Shown: positions 41,316 through 49,912 of the stretch, one piece after another
Layout of the letters: the number at the start of each line of letters is the position of its first letter
Numbering within the stretch: the stretch's first letter is position 1
Source of the DNA: Hymenobacter sp. ISL-91
GTDB taxonomy: Bacteria; Bacteroidota; Bacteroidia; Cytophagales; Hymenobacteraceae
Reading direction: 5' to 3'
Length of the DNA: 64,000 nt
Assembly (NCBI RefSeq): GCF_018613725.1
Contig: NZ_JAGGPS010000008.1
Coordinates: forward strand, 30,904 to 94,903
Position numbers and translations under genes: made by a program
The notes under the pieces: model-generated
The model's database searches: none
What the model was told of the DNA's origin: nothing
What the model saw: only the letters and a program-made list of their open reading frames with translations

Positions 41316-42722
41316 ATGTTTGGCTTAGAGCCTCATGTGCTGCTGCTGCTGGCTGCCTGCCTGATAGCGGCTTGCGCCTTCGAATTCGTGAATGGTTTCC
41401 ACGACACGGCCAACGCCGTAGCCACGGTCATCTACACGAATGCCCTGCGCCCCTGGGTGGCCGTTATCTGGTCGGCATTCTGGAATTTTGTCGGCGTGCT
41501 CACGGGCGGCGTGGCTGTGGCCATGACCATTGTGTACCTGCTGCCCGTCGAAAGCCTCGTAGATGGCAACGTGTACCACGGCATTGCCATGGTGGGCGCG
41601 CTCATTATCGGGGCCATCATCTGGAACATTGGCACCTGGTACTACGGCCTGCCCTCGTCGTCGTCGCACGCGCTTATCGGCTCGATTCTGGGCGTGGGCA
41701 TTGCCTACAGCTTCCTGCCCGGCGTCATCAATTCGGGGGTGAACTGGAGCAAAGCAGGCGACACCGGACTGGCGCTCATCGTAGGCCCGGCCTTCGGTTT
41801 CACGCTCACCATTCTGCTCATGTTTCTGCTGCGGCGGCTTATCAAAGACAAATCCATCTTCAAGGAGCCGCACAAGCATAAGCCACCACCGCTCTGGATC
41901 CGCCTCATTCTGGTGGTTACCTGCACACTGGTAAGCTACTTCCACGGCTCGAACGACGGCCAAAAGGGTGTGGGTCTGATTATGCTCATCCTCATTGGTA
42001 TTGTACCCGCCTATTTCGCCCTCGACCACACCAAAAATCCGCTTGATATGCGCGACTCGTTGGTGCGCGTAGAGCAGGTAATGAGCCGCGTAAACGTACC
42101 CGAGCTAAGCCGGGAAGACCAGAAAACGGTGGCCGAAATCCGGGTGCAGACCAACGCGCTCGACCGGATTTTCGAAGGCAAGAGCAAGGTCGAGCAGATT
42201 CCACAGTCCGACCGTTTCGAAATCCGCAAGGCCATTCTCTTGCTCTCTAATCGCGCCAAGCTTATCCAAGAAAGCGACAAAGTACGCCTGAGCACCCGCG
42301 ACCGGCAGACGCTGGACGATGGGTTGAAAGGCCTGAAATCGTTTACTGACTATGCCCCTACCTGGGTATTCGTCATCGTGTCGCTGTCGTTGGGCATTGG
42401 CACAATGGTCGGCTGGCAGCGCATTGTAAAAACCATTGGCGAGCGGATTGGCAAGGAGCACCTGAGCTATGCCCAGGGAGCCTCTTCTGAACTGGTAGCC
42501 GCCTCCATGATTGGCATCAGCTCGGCGCTGGGCCTGCCGGCTTCCACTACGCACGTGCTTACCTCATCTATTGCAGGTAGCATGGTGGCCAGCCGGGGCG
42601 TGAAGAATGTGAACCCTGTAATGGTGCGCAACATTGCCCTGGCCTGGATACTCACGCTACCGGTTACCATGGCGCTTTCGGGCCTGCTATTTCTGCTGTT
42701 CCGTGCCATTCTGCCGGGCTAA
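41316..42722 (+). CDS. pit: PiT-family inorganic phosphate transporter
   Basis: Low-affinity phosphate/metal symporter, 468 residues, with about ten hydrophobic helices. The duplicated PiT signatures are present: GFHDTANAVATVIYTNALRP in the first half and GSNDGQKGVGLIMLILIG in the middle; the second repeat continues near GASSELVAASMIGISSALGL. Residues ~235-345 form a large soluble loop with heptad-like character. No phoU-like gene is next to it. A strong promoter and a strong terminator bound it as a single unit. Confidence 0.93.
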   Translation: MFGLEPHVLLLLAACLIAACAFEFVNGFHDTANAVATVIYTNALRPWVAVIWSAFWNFVGVLTGGVAVAMTIVYLLPVESLVDGNVYHGIAMVGALIIGAIIWNIGTWYYGLPSSSSHALIGSILGVGIAYSFLPGVINSGVNWSKAGDTGLALIVGPAFGFTLTILLMFLLRRLIKDKSIFKEPHKHKPPPLWIRLILVVTCTLVSYFHGSNDGQKGVGLIMLILIGIVPAYFALDHTKNPLDMRDSLVRVEQVMSRVNVPELSREDQKTVAEIRVQTNALDRIFEGKSKVEQIPQSDRFEIRKAILLLSNRAKLIQESDKVRLSTRDRQTLDDGLKGLKSFTDYAPTWVFVIVSLSLGIGTMVGWQRIVKTIGERIGKEHLSYAQGASSELVAASMIGISSALGLPASTTHVLTSSIAGSMVASRGVKNVNPVMVRNIALAWILTLPVTMALSGLLFLLFRAILPG

Positions 42723-42750
42723 TCTATTTAGCAGTTTATTGGAATAAGAC

Positions 42751-42784
42751 AAAAAGCCACTCCGAAATTCGGAGTGGCTTTTTT
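42751..42784. terminator. Terminator after the PiT gene
   Basis: AAAAAGCCACTCCGA pairs with TCGGAGTGGCTTTTT around AAT, ending in six T (42779-42784). It is a canonical rho-independent terminator, usable in both directions. Confidence 0.92.
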
Positions 42785-42875
42785 AGTCTATTGCTGCTTT
42801 TCAGCCTGGTGTCAGAATGGGACAACTGTCCCATTAGTAAATACTAAAACAGTGAAAATACGGAAAATGAAGAGG

Positions 42876-42918
42876 TTATCAACTTATCAACAGCTAAAAG
42901 GCCGGGGTTTGTGGATAA
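42876..42918. promoter_or_regulatory. Outlying DnaA-box cluster
   Basis: TTATCAACT (42876-42884), TTATCAACA (42884-42892) and TGTGGATAA (42910-42918, minus orientation, perfect) lie within 43 bp. They sit 1.3 kb left of the main DnaA-box cluster and may form part of a bipartite origin, or an independent DnaA-binding site. Confidence 0.6.
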
Positions 42919-42925
42919 CTACAGT

Positions 42926-43408
42926 CTAAGCGGGCCATTGCACTTCTAAATCCTCATCAATAAACACCCCGAAGTTAACGAACTGTAGCTCCTCATCTTC
43001 GAAATACATGTCGATCATTTCCTTCTCATAGGAAATGCGCATCTCCCCGGTGTCCATTTTTTCAATCTCGCTTTGCTCGTGGCCGTGGCGCTGCATCAGT
43101 TCCTGAATCTGCTCGGGGCTGCGGCCATGAATAGCTTCGCCGTAGAGCCGGATGCCAGGGTGGTCGGTTTCGATGCAGCTCAGGCGGTAGTCATCTTCGC
43201 GGTCGAAGTAAAGCGAGTAGCCTTCGTCGAGGTAGTTCCAGGCCTGGTGCTCAAACTCGTCATCGTCTTCCGACTCTTCAATTTCCTCGGGCTCGCCCAT
43301 CAGCGAGCGAACCTCGTCCTGGGAGGCGCCAAACTTGAGCGGCCCCATGCCGGTACCAAGGCGGATTTCGTGTTCGTCGGTGCTGGAGGGTTGGGCAGGG
43401 TGTTGCAT
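42926..43408 (-). CDS. Acidic protein of unknown function
   Basis: A 160-residue, strongly acidic cytoplasmic protein. Near the N-terminus, LGTGMGPLKFGASQDEVRSL MGEPEE resembles the start of small immunity- or SMI1-like proteins; WNYLDEGYSLYFDREDDYRL follows. No catalytic motif was recognised and I cannot assign a family with confidence. It lies between outlying DnaA boxes and the DUF4385 gene, and is flanked by a TAGCT-rich hairpin. Confidence 0.65.
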   Translation of the reverse strand: MQHPAQPSSTDEHEIRLGTGMGPLKFGASQDEVRSLMGEPEEIEESEDDDEFEHQAWNYLDEGYSLYFDREDDYRLSCIETDHPGIRLYGEAIHGRSPEQIQELMQRHGHEQSEIEKMDTGEMRISYEKEMIDMYFEDEELQFVNFGVFIDEDLEVQWPA

Positions 43409-43421
43409 AGTGGTCTGTTTT

Positions 43422-43510
43422 TAAGCTGAGAGCTATCAGCTGCTAGCTGATAGCTTTTGCTGGGTTAACGGTTTTGAAGGTCGAATGGTCAAAGCTAACA
43501 GCTAAAAGCT
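43422..43510. repeat. TAGCT-rich inverted words
   Basis: TAAGCTGAGAGCTATCAGCT followed by GCTAGCTGATAGCTTTT (43422-43457), and AAAGCTAACAGCTAAAAGCT (43491-43510) in the opposite sense. AGCTATCAGCTGCTAGCTGATAGCT is itself a strong hairpin. The same words occur at 15279-15307, 15521-15546 and 55335-55370. Confidence 0.7.
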
Positions 43511-43527
43511 ACCCGCTTTTTCCAAAT

Positions 43528-44019
43528 TCACTTGCCGTAGCGTTCCTGAAACTCGGCGCGCTGCTCCTGGTAGTCGGGGTGGGCGCGGGCCTCGTCCCAT
43601 TTGGCTTTAAAGATGGCGGCCGATTTGGCCTTTACGGGGTCTTCGGGGGCGCGGGGTAGCTCGGGGCGGCCGTGGGCGCCACTCTGGCCTTTTTTGTCGT
43701 CGGGCACGGGGCCATCGTACTTTTTGCCGCCGCGGTGGTTGGCGTAGCGCCGGGCGCGGGTGTAACCCATCTGCAGAAACTTGCGGGCCATGTCGGCCCC
43801 CACAAAGTCGTGGGCCTTCAGGTAAGCCTCAAACAGCCCGTAAATAGTATCGGCCGACTCCCGGGCCACCTCGGGCGTCCGGAAGCGCCAGTGGGGCAGA
43901 ATCTCGCCTTTATAGGGCTGTACCAATAGCACACCCTGCTCGCCCTTGCCCACCCGGTACAGTTCGGGGTGGCGGCGGAAATCCACGGCAGCAAAATCGA
44001 GGGTGTAGTCGAAGGGCAT
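43528..44019 (-). CDS. DUF4385 family protein
   Basis: A 163-residue protein from the ATG at 44019 (MPFDYTLDFAAVDFRRHPEL); the longer frame to 44103 runs into the origin region and looks non-coding. PYKGEILPHWRFRTPEVARE, ADMARKFLQMGYTRARRYAN and HRGGKKYDG are the conserved DUF4385 blocks. The family is uncharacterised, soluble and widely spread. It borders the candidate origin, which may simply be local gene order. Confidence 0.9.
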   Translation of the reverse strand: MPFDYTLDFAAVDFRRHPELYRVGKGEQGVLLVQPYKGEILPHWRFRTPEVARESADTIYGLFEAYLKAHDFVGADMARKFLQMGYTRARRYANHRGGKKYDGPVPDDKKGQSGAHGRPELPRAPEDPVKAKSAAIFKAKWDEARAHPDYQEQRAEFQERYGK

Positions 44020-44190
44020 AGGCGGCAGCCGGGCAACCGCCGGCAAGGAGCAACAGCCCTGTATACGCGGCTTCGCCCGGCGGGGCTGCCCCGGTTGCGG
44101 CAAAACCCGCTAACTGGGCCCTGGCAGCGTGGCGCCGGCTTCCGGCCCGGCACCGGCCGCTAGGCAAGGCGTTTTCTGAAACCGGCCTGC

Positions 44191-44708
44191 TTATCCACAA
44201 GCTTAATAACTTTTGAAATATCTTTTTTTAAATAAATCTTTTTAATCCCCATCGTTAGGGCTGTTGATAAGTGGATAAGAAAAGCAGGTTATCCACGGTC
44301 GGGATAACATGTGCACAAGACCCTACTTATCCACCGTCTGCCAACAGGGTGTGTGGATAATAAACAGCTTATTTACAGATGCTTATAGGAGTTTTTCACA
44401 ATCCACAGGACTTATCCCGATATCCACAATCCACAGCCCGGGACCGATGTGGATTGTGGGATTCTTGGGGGATAGTTATCCACCCTTATCCACCAATGCT
44501 TAGGTGGATAATAGGGCTGTTAGGGCGGCCGGACTACCAAAAAAAGATGTCCGCAACTTCTCCACGCGTTATCCCCATGTTTCCCCATCCTTATCCACAG
44601 GTTATGCGTGCAGATGCTGCAAACGTGGAAAACTATGTGGATTAGCGCCGGTCAGGGGTAACAAAAAGCCACTGGCGCCACCCAACCGCCGTTTTATGCT
44701 GTGGATAT
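44191..44708. other. oriC: Candidate chromosomal replication origin (oriC)
   Basis: Perfect DnaA boxes TTATCCACA lie at 44191-44199, 44352-44360 (minus) and 44591-44599. One-mismatch boxes include 44262-44270 (TGTTGATAA), 44270-44278, 44289-44297, 44327-44335, 44476-44484, 44486-44494, 44503-44511, 44569-44577, 44636-44644 and 44700-44708. An AT-rich stretch at 44208-44250 is a likely unwinding element. A 12-bp inverted repeat (44424-44435/44448-44459) of box-like CCACAATCCACA sits in the middle. No gene occupies the region. This density is typical only of origins. DnaA is not encoded nearby, but mnmG (gidA), often origin-linked, is 3.3 kb away. Confidence 0.85.
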
Positions 44709-44885
44709 CTTTCAGGCCCGCTTCCTATATAGCGCGAAATAGGATTATGGACAGCCAACAACTCATCGGAAGCCGACCGGGCCCGCTGGCCGAGCTGGGG
44801 TAGCAGCCCCACCAACCCATGAGCTAATACGGCCTGCCAGACAGGGATGCGGCCTGCCTACTTCGGCCTACCGGTTCGGCCCCAA

Positions 44886-44926
44886 CGCAAAAGCCCGAAT
44901 CCAGAAGACGGATTCGGGCTTTTGCG
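44886..44926. terminator. Terminator after the Ig-like lipoprotein gene
   Basis: CGCAAAAGCCCGAATCC (44886-44902) pairs perfectly with GGATTCGGGCTTTTGCG (44910-44926) around AGAAGAC. The stem contains an A/T tract that gives U-rich 3' ends on the minus strand. Confidence 0.88.
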
Positions 44927-44950
44927 TGTATGAAGCTATAAAGGGTGGCG

Positions 44951-46573
44951 TCAGAAGCTCAGCGTCTCCACGTTGTCGAAGTTGGAGCGGATGGTAATGG
45001 GCTTCGGAAAGAGGAACACCGGCTCGGGGTCCGCCTTCAGGTCGGGGTCGCCGCCCTGCCAGCGGCCGTCCTGGTTGCTGTCGATGAGCACGCGCAGGCG
45101 GTAGGTGGCCGGCGCGAGGTTGTCGAAGCGGTAGCTGCCTTTGGGCGTATCGAGGCTCGACAGCACCAGGCCCTTTTCGTCGAGCAGTTGCACCCAGTAG
45201 CGCTTGGCCGTGGTTTGAACGGGGCCGCTAAGCGTGCCGGTGGTCGTCTGGTCGACTACGCGCAGCTTGAGCGGCTGCAGCCCCAGCAGCCGGCCCGTAA
45301 CGCTCTGGATGGCGGTGCTGTCGAGCAGCAGCGTAATGGTTTTGCGGGCTTTGGTGTCGAGGTTGACGCTGAGCGTGGTGCGGTCGGGGCTGAGGCTGCC
45401 ATCCTGGGGCAGGCGTAGCGGCCGGCGCTTCAGCGAGTCTTCTACCAGCGTACCAATGGGCTTTTTGGGGTCGATGCGGATAGGCTCGGTGAACACGAAT
45501 TTCACCTGGCCCTGACGGTACACTTCCTTGGGGCTGCCCTCTACGGTATACGCTGGCACTGGCTTGGGAGCCTTGGCGGGCGGCTCGGCAAATTTCACCG
45601 CAATCGTGTCGCGGGCCACGTTGCCGGCGCTGTCGGTGGCGGCCAGCAGGTAGCGGCCTTCAGTGAGGGCGGCCGTACGGTACAACACGGCCGTGCGGTT
45701 GCGCTCGGTTAGCTGCACGGCCTCCTGCAGGGCCGGTGGCGGCGCGGTGGCACTGCCCAGCGGCGCGAGTGTAGCCGTCAGCAGGCCCTCGTTGTAGCTG
45801 ATGCGCTGATCGGTGGGCGCGCTTTTTTGGGTGGTGATGAGGGGGCGGCGGCTGTCGGGCTTGGTCAGCACGAAGCGCAACGTGTCGGGCCGGGGGCCCA
45901 CTGTCAGCAGCTCGCCGCCGGGCCGGTAGGCTACTGCTTCGGGCTCCTCGTAGCGGTTTGTCTGGTTTTTGTCGGCCAGCGCGTAGGCGCGGTAGCGGCC
46001 TTCTTTCAGGTAGCGAAACGCAAAGCTGCCCTGCTTATCGGTACGGGCCAGGTAGGTGGGCACGCCCCGCCGAATGTCGGAAGTATCGGCCTCGGGGTAG
46101 AGCAGCACCGAAACCCCCTCGGCCGGCTGTTGGCTCAGCAAACCCACCACACTGCCCCGCACCGCGCCCGAATCGAGCTGGGCCCCGGTGCTGAAGCTGA
46201 CCGATACGTTGGCCGCCTTGTTCTTCTCGGTGATGTCGCTGATGGCGTCGCCGAAGTTGAACGAGTAGGTGGTGTTGGGCCGGAAGGGCTGCTCGAAGGT
46301 GAGCGTAATGGAGGTGCGGTCTTCGCGGATTTTGTAGGTATTGGCTGGGTCGAGTACCGGAGCTACAAGCAGATTCTTGGCCAGGTCCGTCAGCTGCACC
46401 TGCTCCGAAAACTCCAGCCGCACGCTCTGGCCCGTTACGTTGCGGGCCCCGTTGGCAGGCGTAGAGCTGACGAGCTTGGGCAGCGTCGTGTCGCGGGCAC
46501 CGCCCTCGGGCGAGCTGATGGCCGCGCAGCCGCTCAGGGTTCCGGCCGTAATCAGAAAGAAAGCGATGCGCAT
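44951..46573 (-). CDS. Lipoprotein with Ig-like (Big_5) and carboxypeptidase-regulatory-like domains
   Basis: A 540-residue surface or periplasmic lipoprotein; the lipobox TLSGCAAIS places Cys at residue 16. Residues ~25-130 carry an SbsA-type Ig-like domain (PKLVSSTPANGARNVTGQSV, EFSEQVQL). Residues ~135-215 resemble the CarboxypepD_reg fold (GSVVGLLSQQPAEGVSVLLY, TDKQGSFAFRYLKEGRYRAY). Further beta-rich repeats follow, ending LDTPKGSYRFDNLAPATYRL and RVLIDSNQDGRWQGGDPDLK. This gene is found in the mnmG-methyltransferase neighbourhood of many Bacteroidota. Role unknown, possibly structural. Confidence 0.85.
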   Translation of the reverse strand: MRIAFFLITAGTLSGCAAISSPEGGARDTTLPKLVSSTPANGARNVTGQSVRLEFSEQVQLTDLAKNLLVAPVLDPANTYKIREDRTSITLTFEQPFRPNTTYSFNFGDAISDITEKNKAANVSVSFSTGAQLDSGAVRGSVVGLLSQQPAEGVSVLLYPEADTSDIRRGVPTYLARTDKQGSFAFRYLKEGRYRAYALADKNQTNRYEEPEAVAYRPGGELLTVGPRPDTLRFVLTKPDSRRPLITTQKSAPTDQRISYNEGLLTATLAPLGSATAPPPALQEAVQLTERNRTAVLYRTAALTEGRYLLAATDSAGNVARDTIAVKFAEPPAKAPKPVPAYTVEGSPKEVYRQGQVKFVFTEPIRIDPKKPIGTLVEDSLKRRPLRLPQDGSLSPDRTTLSVNLDTKARKTITLLLDSTAIQSVTGRLLGLQPLKLRVVDQTTTGTLSGPVQTTAKRYWVQLLDEKGLVLSSLDTPKGSYRFDNLAPATYRLRVLIDSNQDGRWQGGDPDLKADPEPVFLFPKPITIRSNFDNVETLSF

Positions 46574-46651
46574 TGCAGGGTGTACAGATGGAAAAGGGTA
46601 CTCGGATTTTGAGAACGGGGAGGAAGGAAACTAATTGCAGCAAATGCTACT

Positions 46652-46750
46652 GTCATGCTGAGCGGAGTGCAACGCAGCCGAAGCATCGCTACCGCTTCGT
46701 TGAATGACTGCTACGAAGCGGTAGCGATGCTTCGGCAAGCTCAGCATGAC
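46652..46750. repeat. Intergenic inverted repeat, GTCATGCTGAGCG type
   Basis: Arms GTCATGCTGAGCGGAGTGCA and the complement ending AAGCTCAGCATGAC are imperfect at their middle, while the inner stem CCGAAGCATCGCTACCGCTT/AAGCGGTAGCGATGCTTCGG is perfect. The loop is GTTGAATGACTGC-like. Between the methyltransferase and the lipoprotein gene. Confidence 0.88.
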
Positions 46751-46789
46751 GTTCTGGTTGTCGGCATTGGCCTTCTGCTTTACCCTCCC

Positions 46790-47683
46790 CTACCGCTTGC
46801 GGGCGACGTACATCACGCTGCTGTACTGGCCCTCGTGGCGGGCAGCATACTGGTTGGAGTTGTAGCCGGTTTTCAGCACCGAAAGCAAGCCTCCGCGCTG
46901 ACTGCCGCGGTGCTTTTCGCTGAGCATGCTTACGTAGTAGGCATCCAGCGGCATGGGCAGCTCCTGCTCTACCTGCAGCTTGTGCTTTTTAAGCAGCAGC
47001 TTCATGGTTTTGGGGCTGAAGTGGTAGAGGTGCCGCGGCACGTCGTAGGCGGCCCAGTCGGGGCCGTAGTGCTGGGCGTCGAGGCTTTCCACGTTGGGCA
47101 CGGCAATAACCAGCAGCCCGCCCGGCCGCAGCAGCCGGATAAGCTGCCGGAGCGTGTCGTTGAGCTCGTGCACATGTTCGAGCACGTGCCAGAGCGTTAT
47201 AGCATCAAATGAAGCCTCCTGAAAATCGACCAATCCGGCCAGACCGATGGACTGGCCTACCCGTCGGCTGGCCTCAGTGCGGGCTCCGGCGTTGGGCTCC
47301 CAGCCGGCTACCTGCCAGCCGTCGGCCTTGGCGGCGGCCAGAAAGTGGCCCGTACCGCAGCCATAATCGAGCAGCTTGCCCCCGCCGGGTACCAGCTTGT
47401 TCAGCAGCCCCACCTTGCGGCGCATGGTAAACACGCGGGCTACCTTATATGCCTGGTTGATGAGCCCACCCGCCCCGCTGTTGTGCGACACATACTCATC
47501 CGACTCGTAATAGCGCCCGATATGCGCCGCGTCGGGCCGGGGGTTGGTGAACTGGAACGTGCAGGCCGCGCACTGCTGAATGGCGAAACTCTCGCGGCTC
47601 ACCGATTTATCCTCCACCACCAGCTTGTTGCGCAGCTCCGTTTTGCCGCACACCGGGCAGGTATCCAAACGCTCGTAAATCAC
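46790..47683 (-). CDS. Class I SAM-dependent methyltransferase with zinc-ribbon start
   Basis: A 297-residue protein. The N-terminal region has CPVCGKTELRNKL and CAACTFQFTNPRP, giving a two-CxxC zinc ribbon. The methyltransferase core follows with the SAM-binding loop LLDYGCGTGHFLAAAKADGW, then ITLWHVLEHVHELNDTLRQL (motif II) and RPGGLLVIAVPNVES (motif III). This is the Methyltransf_23 class; substrate unknown, often linked to polysaccharide or lipid modification. Conserved neighbour of mnmG in Bacteroidota. Confidence 0.88.
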   Translation of the reverse strand: MIYERLDTCPVCGKTELRNKLVVEDKSVSRESFAIQQCAACTFQFTNPRPDAAHIGRYYESDEYVSHNSGAGGLINQAYKVARVFTMRRKVGLLNKLVPGGGKLLDYGCGTGHFLAAAKADGWQVAGWEPNAGARTEASRRVGQSIGLAGLVDFQEASFDAITLWHVLEHVHELNDTLRQLIRLLRPGGLLVIAVPNVESLDAQHYGPDWAAYDVPRHLYHFSPKTMKLLLKKHKLQVEQELPMPLDAYYVSMLSEKHRGSQRGGLLSVLKTGYNSNQYAARHEGQYSSVMYVARKR

Positions 47684-47832
47684 TGATTCTTGCTGATTAG
47701 GTTGATTTCGCTGAGTGCAACGACCGGGTTAGGTCGGGGTGCCAGCTGTAAGACGAAGGTACAAAACCAAACCGGCCGCCGAATCGGAAAGAAACGGCGG
47801 CCAGTTGGCAATACTATAGGAGAGGCTGAAAA

Positions 47833-47964
47833 AGAACGGTCATTCTGAGCGGAGGCGCAGCCGGAGTCGAAGAATCTCTACCACTTCGTTGCCAGTCGGC
47901 TGAGTCACTATTGCGGTAGAGATGCTTCGACTCCGGCTGCGCCTCCGCTCAGAATGACCGTTCT
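47833..47964. repeat. Intergenic inverted repeat with 50-bp arms
   Basis: Arms at 47833-47882 and 47915-47964 match over 50 bp with a single mismatch (AGAATCTCTACC versus AGCATCTCTACC). They begin AGAACGGTCATTCTGAGCGG. This is the longest-armed copy in the window and combines the GTCATTCTGAGCG start with the TCTCTACC inner module of the copy at 24691. It lies between mnmG and the methyltransferase gene. Confidence 0.93.
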
Positions 47965-47984
47965 TCTGGTTTTCGGTTCACGTT

Positions 47985-49853
47985 CTACCGGCCCAGGTAC
48001 ACCATCAGCACCGACACATCGGCCGGGCTGACGCCGCTGATGCGGCTGGCCTGGCCCAGGGTTTCGGGCTGAATTTTGAGCAGCTTTTCGCGGGCTTCGT
48101 GCGAGAGGGCGGGCATGGCCTGGTAGTCGAGACGGCCCTGAATAATGAAGTTTTCCAACTCCTGCATGCGGGCAGCCTGCTGGTGCTCCTTTTCCAGGTA
48201 GGCCTCGTACTTCACCAGAATTTCGGCCTGCTCCAACGCGTCGGGGCGGTAAGGCGCTAGGGCCAGCGCGAGGCCGGGCAGAGCGGCGGCCAAAGCCGGC
48301 AGCTCCACGCCGGGGCGGCGCAGCAGGTTTACGGCCCGGGTTTTCTCGCTGATTTCGGCCGAGCCGATTTCCGTGAGCCAGCCGTTGATGTCGGCGGCTT
48401 CGATGCCGAAGTTCTTCAGCAGCTTAGCTACTTCCTTGGTCTGCTGCTCTTTTTCGCGCACTAGCTGCATGCGCTCCTCCGAGGCCAGGCCCAGTTCGTA
48501 GCCCAGCGGCGTCAGGCGCAGGTCGGCGTTGTCCTGACGTAGCAGCAGGCGGTGCTCGGCGCGGCTCGTGAACATGCGGTAGGGCTCGTCGGTGCCCTTG
48601 TTCACGAGGTCATCAATAAGCACGCCGATGTAGGCCTGGCTGCGCGAAAGCACAAATGGGGCCTCGCCGTGCACCTTGCGGTGGGCGTTGATGCCGGCCA
48701 TCAGGCCCTGGCAGGCGGCTTCCTCGTAGCCGGTAGTGCCGTTTATCTGGCCCGCGAAGTACAGGTTGGCTACCCGCTTGGTTTCCAGCGTGAGGTGAAG
48801 CTGCGTCGGCGGGAAGAAGTCGTACTCGATGGCGTAGCCGGGGCGGAACATCTTGGCATTCTCGAAGCCGGCAATTTTGCGCAGGGCGCGGTATTGCACG
48901 TCTTCGGGCAGGCTGCTCGAAAAGCCGTTCACGTACACTTCCACCGTGCTCCAGCCCTCGGGCTCCACGAAAATCTGATGGCGGTCCTTGTCGGCGAAGC
49001 GGTTGATTTTGTCCTCTACGCTCGGGCAATAACGCGGCCCCAGCCCCTTGATGCGCCCTTGGAACATCGGCGACTTCTCGAAGCCCTCCTTCAGGATTTC
49101 GTGCACTTCGGGGTTGGTGTAGGTGATGTAGCAGGGCCGCTGCTTGGGCAGCGCGGGCGTATCGAGGTAGCTGAACTTGCCGGGCACCTCGTCGCCGGGC
49201 TGCTCCTCCATCTTGCTGTAGTCGAGGCTGCGGCCATCTACACGGGGCGGGGTGCCGGTTTTCATGCGGCCCGCCTCGAAGCCCAGCTCCAGCAGCTGCT
49301 CGGTGAGGCCAGTGCTGCCCTTCTCGGCCATGCGGCCGCCACCAAACTGCTTCTCGCCGATGTGGATGAGGCCGTTGAGGAAAGTGCCATTAGTCAGCAC
49401 CACCGACTTGGCCCGGAAGTCGATGCCGAGCTGGGTTTTCACGCCCACGCACACGCCGTCTTCCACCAGCAGGCCCGTTACGGCCTCCTGCCAGAAGTCC
49501 ACGTTGGGCGTCTGCTCCAGCGCCAAACGCCACTCCTCGGCAAAGCGCATCCGGTCCGATTGCGCCCGTGGGCTCCACATAGCGGGGCCCTTGGAGCGGT
49601 TCAGCATCCGGAACTGAATCATGGTTTTGTCGGTGATGATGCCCGACATGCCGCCCAGCGCGTCCACTTCGCGCACAATCTGCCCTTTGGCCACGCCGCC
49701 CATGGCCGGGTTGCACGACATCTGGGCGATGGTGTTCATGTTCATGGTAACCAGCAGGACTTTGGAGCCCAGCTTAGCGGCGGCGGCGGCGGCCTCGCAC
49801 CCGGCGTGGCCCGCACCCACCACTAGCACATCGTATTCTTCTTGCTGAAACAT
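47985..49853 (-). CDS. mnmG: tRNA uridine-5-carboxymethylaminomethyl modification enzyme MnmG (GidA)
   Basis: FAD-dependent enzyme that, with MnmE, modifies U34 of tRNAs decoding split boxes. It has 622 residues, normal length. The FAD-binding start [40 protein letters not shown] and [35 protein letters not shown] and [20 protein letters not shown] are all characteristic. In many bacteria gidA lies beside oriC; here the DnaA-box cluster is 3.3 kb downstream. A -7 element lies upstream. Confidence 0.97.
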   Translation of the reverse strand: MFQQEEYDVLVVGAGHAGCEAAAAAAKLGSKVLLVTMNMNTIAQMSCNPAMGGVAKGQIVREVDALGGMSGIITDKTMIQFRMLNRSKGPAMWSPRAQSDRMRFAEEWRLALEQTPNVDFWQEAVTGLLVEDGVCVGVKTQLGIDFRAKSVVLTNGTFLNGLIHIGEKQFGGGRMAEKGSTGLTEQLLELGFEAGRMKTGTPPRVDGRSLDYSKMEEQPGDEVPGKFSYLDTPALPKQRPCYITYTNPEVHEILKEGFEKSPMFQGRIKGLGPRYCPSVEDKINRFADKDRHQIFVEPEGWSTVEVYVNGFSSSLPEDVQYRALRKIAGFENAKMFRPGYAIEYDFFPPTQLHLTLETKRVANLYFAGQINGTTGYEEAACQGLMAGINAHRKVHGEAPFVLSRSQAYIGVLIDDLVNKGTDEPYRMFTSRAEHRLLLRQDNADLRLTPLGYELGLASEERMQLVREKEQQTKEVAKLLKNFGIEAADINGWLTEIGSAEISEKTRAVNLLRRPGVELPALAAALPGLALALAPYRPDALEQAEILVKYEAYLEKEHQQAARMQELENFIIQGRLDYQAMPALSHEAREKLLKIQPETLGQASRISGVSPADVSVLMVYLGR

Positions 49854-49904
49854 AGTTGGTTAATCTGTCTGCGCCTGAAAGAGTTCAACGCAGATTGACA
49901 GCCG

Positions 49905-49912
49905 CAAATTTA
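49905..49912 (-). promoter_or_regulatory. Possible -7 box for mnmG
   Basis: Minus-strand TAAATTTG fits TAnnTTTG, 52 bp before the mnmG ATG (49853). No -33 TTG at the expected distance. Confidence 0.35.

Larger units (their letters stand above)
44020..44950. other. Gene-free interval containing the candidate origin
   Basis: The longest non-coding stretch of the window (about 930 bp). It contains the DnaA-box cluster and AT-rich block (44191-44708), then a short unstructured part, and ends with a terminator (44886-44926) for the Ig-like lipoprotein gene. Open frames here are short and interrupted by DnaA boxes, so I reject them as genes. Confidence 0.8.

Noticed and set aside
44309-44803. Short open frames in the candidate origin
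   Set aside because: They run through DnaA boxes, have no conserved features and no ribosome-binding context.
48552-49826. 424-codon open frame opposite mnmG
   Set aside because: It is the mirror of a GC-rich real gene; no family motifs, and composition is typical of an antisense frame (many Ala, Val, His, Gly).
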